Below, piece after piece: positions 3,465 to 5,448 of a DNA stretch of 5,448 nt. Source of the DNA: Selenomonadales bacterium (lineage in GTDB: Bacteria > Bacillota > Negativicutes > RGIG982); contig JAFPBC010000207.1 of assembly GCA_017390595.1 (NCBI GenBank), forward strand, positions 1 through 5,448. Reading direction: 5' to 3'. The notes below the pieces were generated by a model. That model was not told the origin of the DNA and did not search any database. It saw only the letters and a program-made list of their open reading frames with translations. Position numbers and translations under genes: made by a program. How positions within the stretch are numbered: position 1 is the first letter of the stretch; every line of letters begins with the position of its first letter.

Positions 3465-5448
3465 TTAGTCTGCTGCTTTTTGTTTCGCTGCAATGATAGC
3501 TTCTGCTACTTTGTGCGGAACTTCTTCATAGTGCGAGAATTCCATATCAAAGCTGCCTCTACCTTGCGTCAAGGAGCGAAGTTCTACTGCATAGCGGAAC
3601 ATTTCACCTTGCGGTACCTGAGCTTTTACGACACCTTGTTTGTTGTCCAAGCTGTCCATACCAAGGATACGACCACGTTTACCGTTGATATCACCGATGA
3701 TATCGCCCATGAACGATTCAGGCATATAAACTTCGAGATTGTAGATTGGTTCGAGGAGGATCGGGCTTGCCTGCATAACGCCTTTTTTGATTGCAAGACC
3801 TGCAGCCGTTTTGAACGCCATTTCCGAGGAGTCTACGTTGTGGTACGAACCATCGAAGAGGGTTACTTTAACGTCTACCATCGGATAGCCTGCCAATACG
3901 CCACCTTTGAGTGTATCTTTAACACCTTTTTCTACTGCCGGGATATATTGACGCGGTACTGCGCCACCGAAGATGGAGTCAACGAATTCAAAGCCTTCAC
4001 CTGTCGGAAGCGGTTCGATTTCGAGCCATACATGACCGAACTGACCATGACCACCAGATTGTTTTTTATGTTTACCTTCGACTTTTGCCGATCCGCGAAT
4101 CGTTTCACGATAAGCAACTTTCGGATTGTCGAGAACGACTTCAAGACCGAATTTGCGGAGCATACGTTCTCTCATGATCTCGAGATGCATTTCGCCCATA
4201 CCCGTTACAAGGAGCTGACCTGTTTCTTCGCATTTCGTTGCTTTGATCGTCGGGTCTTCGTCCATGATACGAGCAAGTGCTGTACCGATCTTATCTTCGT
4301 CACCTTTGTTTTTCGGTGCGATGTACATCGTGAACATCGGTTTCGGATATGTTAAGCGATCATATACGATCGGATGATGTTTGTCACAGATCGTATCGCC
4401 ACTGTTTGTTTCTTGCAATTTTGCGATAACAACGATATCGCCAGCATGAGCTACTTTCAATACTTCTTGCTGTTTACCGCGAAGCGAAAGGAGGTTACCG
4501 ATACGTTCGGATTTATCTTTCGATGCATTGTAGATCGTGCTGTCTGCCGCGAGCGAGCCGGAGAGAATACGGAGGAAGCTCAAACGACCAACGAACGGGT
4601 CAGCTGTCGTTTTGAATACGATCGCCGAGAACGGATCGTCCACTTTGCGCGATGCCATATCTTCGGTCGTCGGATCGATACCGATATATTCTTTATCAGT
4701 CGGGGACGGAATATATTCATGGATCGCATCAAGAAGCTGTGCAACACCGATATTTTTCGTAGCCGAACCACAGAGTACCGGGAAGAGCGTTACTGCTTTT
4801 ACACCGTCGATAAGACCTTTCATGATCTCTTCGTCTGTCAATTCTTCACCTTCGAGATATTTTGCCAAAAGATCGTCGTTCGATTCTGCGATACCTTCGA
4901 TCATCATCTGACGAGCGAGTTCAGCATCTTCGACCATATCTTCCGGAATGTCGGTTTCTTCATATTTATTGATATCTTGGTAAACGATCGCTTTCATTTT
5001 CAAGAGGTCAACTACGCCACAGAATGCATCTTCTGTACCAATCGGTAACTGAAGCGGAACAGCGTTCGCATTGAATTTACTTTTTACTTGTTCGACAACT
5101 AAGTTAAAGTCAACATTTTCACGGTCCATTTTGTTGACAAAAACAAGTCGCGGAAGTTTTGCTTCGTCTGCATAACGCCATACACGTTCTGTTTCAACTT
5201 CAACACCTGCTGTTGCGCACAATACGACGAGCGCACTGTCTACTGCACGAACTGCACCTTTTACTTCTGCCAAGAAATCTACGAAACCGGGCGTATCGAT
5301 AAAGTTGATTTTCGTATCCAACCATTCGCACGGTGCCATCGTAGAGCCGATCGTAATTTTACGACGAATTTCTTCCGGTTCATAGTCCGTCGTTGCACTA
5401 CCTTCTACGACTTTACCGAGACGTGTAACCATACCTGCACTATACAGC
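3465..5448 (-). CDS. fusA: Elongation factor G paralogue (EF-G2-like translational GTPase), N-terminus beyond window
   Basis: This is a ribosome-associated GTPase of the EF-G family; 660 codons are visible and the frame stays open to the window edge (LYSAG precedes the first in-window Met at 5430-5432). The missing part, about 30 residues judged from the family, includes the P-loop. Numbering from that Met, switch I is RRKITI (23-28), G3 is DTPGFVDF (46-53), G4 is NKMD (100-103) and G5 is GSAT (222-225). Domain II starts near 265, domain III carries GMGEMHLEI (411-419), domain IV has the KQSGGHGQFGHV motif (457-468) and the SSEMAFK segment (535-541), and domain V spans about 557-650. All EF-G domains are therefore present. 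The canonical catalytic His of DTPGHVDF is Phe50, and canonical RGITI is RKITI, features of the EF-G2-like branch rather than the str-operon housekeeping EF-G. No rpsG or tuf lies alongside, which agrees. The symbol is the family symbol; this is likely a second copy. The true start is outside the window. Confidence 0.95.
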   Translation of the reverse strand, partial: LYSAGMVTRLGKVVEGSATTDYEPEEIRRKITIGSTMAPCEWLDTKINFIDTPGFVDFLAEVKGAVRAVDSALVVLCATAGVEVETERVWRYADEAKLPRLVFVNKMDRENVDFNLVVEQVKSKFNANAVPLQLPIGTEDAFCGVVDLLKMKAIVYQDINKYEETDIPEDMVEDAELARQMMIEGIAESNDDLLAKYLEGEELTDEEIMKGLIDGVKAVTLFPVLCGSATKNIGVAQLLDAIHEYIPSPTDKEYIGIDPTTEDMASRKVDDPFSAIVFKTTADPFVGRLSFLRILSGSLAADSTIYNASKDKSERIGNLLSLRGKQQEVLKVAHAGDIVVIAKLQETNSGDTICDKHHPIVYDRLTYPKPMFTMYIAPKNKGDEDKIGTALARIMDEDPTIKATKCEETGQLLVTGMGEMHLEIMRERMLRKFGLEVVLDNPKVAYRETIRGSAKVEGKHKKQSGGHGQFGHVWLEIEPLPTGEGFEFVDSIFGGAVPRQYIPAVEKGVKDTLKGGVLAGYPMVDVKVTLFDGSYHNVDSSEMAFKTAAGLAIKKGVMQASPILLEPIYNLEVYMPESFMGDIIGDINGKRGRILGMDSLDNKQGVVKAQVPQGEMFRYAVELRSLTQGRGSFDMEFSHYEEVPHKVAEAIIAAKQKAAD

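Noticed and set aside
3459..5048. Two long plus-strand open frames (3459-4355 and 4374-5048)
   Set aside because: Both are antisense to the EF-G gene, with the same biased composition and no initiation signals. EF-G motifs are continuous on the other strand.
5430..5432. ATG at 5432 as the real start of the EF-G gene
   Set aside because: The frame is open upstream to the window edge and encodes LYSAG, which continues the EF-G G-domain. Starting here would remove the P-loop, so the true start is outside the window.

Overview
The window looks like ordinary chromosomal sequence from an anaerobic, low-to-mid GC Firmicute. A Negativicutes genome (Selenomonas relatives) is my best guess. This rests on strong AGGAGG-type ribosome binding sites, a DUF1540 mini-protein, a tryptophanyl-tRNA synthetase with an iron-sulfur-type cysteine set, a stand-alone NuoE-like ferredoxin, and a stand-alone EF-G paralogue. 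The genus assignment is inference from gene content only.

Positions 1-1697 (minus strand) hold a tight three-gene unit transcribed toward position 1: an M50/site-2-type membrane metalloprotease, trpS, and the first 19 codons of scpA (chromosome condensation). The gaps are 21 and 3 nt. A 117-bp divergent intergenic region (1698-1814) separates this unit from a plus-strand lipoprotein gene (1815-2546). The mature part of that lipoprotein contains two copies of a helical Trp-rich module. A strong 17-bp hairpin with U-rich flanks on both sides (2547-2584) terminates transcription from both directions.

Positions 2593-3306 (minus strand) carry a 157-aa NuoE-like [2Fe-2S] thioredoxin-fold protein. 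It is followed by a 53-aa cysteine-rich DUF1540 protein that is too short for usual ORF cut-offs. The two are separated by 78 bp with no visible terminator and may be cotranscribed. Upstream, a GAAA-tetraloop hairpin (3404-3441) lies just after an EF-G-family gene (3465 to the window edge, minus strand). That gene lacks its N-terminus, including the P-loop, because of the window boundary. It is a divergent, non-str-operon EF-G: the G3 motif reads DTPGFVDF, with Phe where canonical translational GTPases have the catalytic His.

I see no mobile element, CRISPR array, tRNA/rRNA, phage gene or convincing new multi-gene system. The items most worth a second look are the EF-G paralogue with the altered catalytic position, the predicted Fe-S TrpRS, the duplicated-module lipoprotein, and the NuoE-like/DUF1540 pair.
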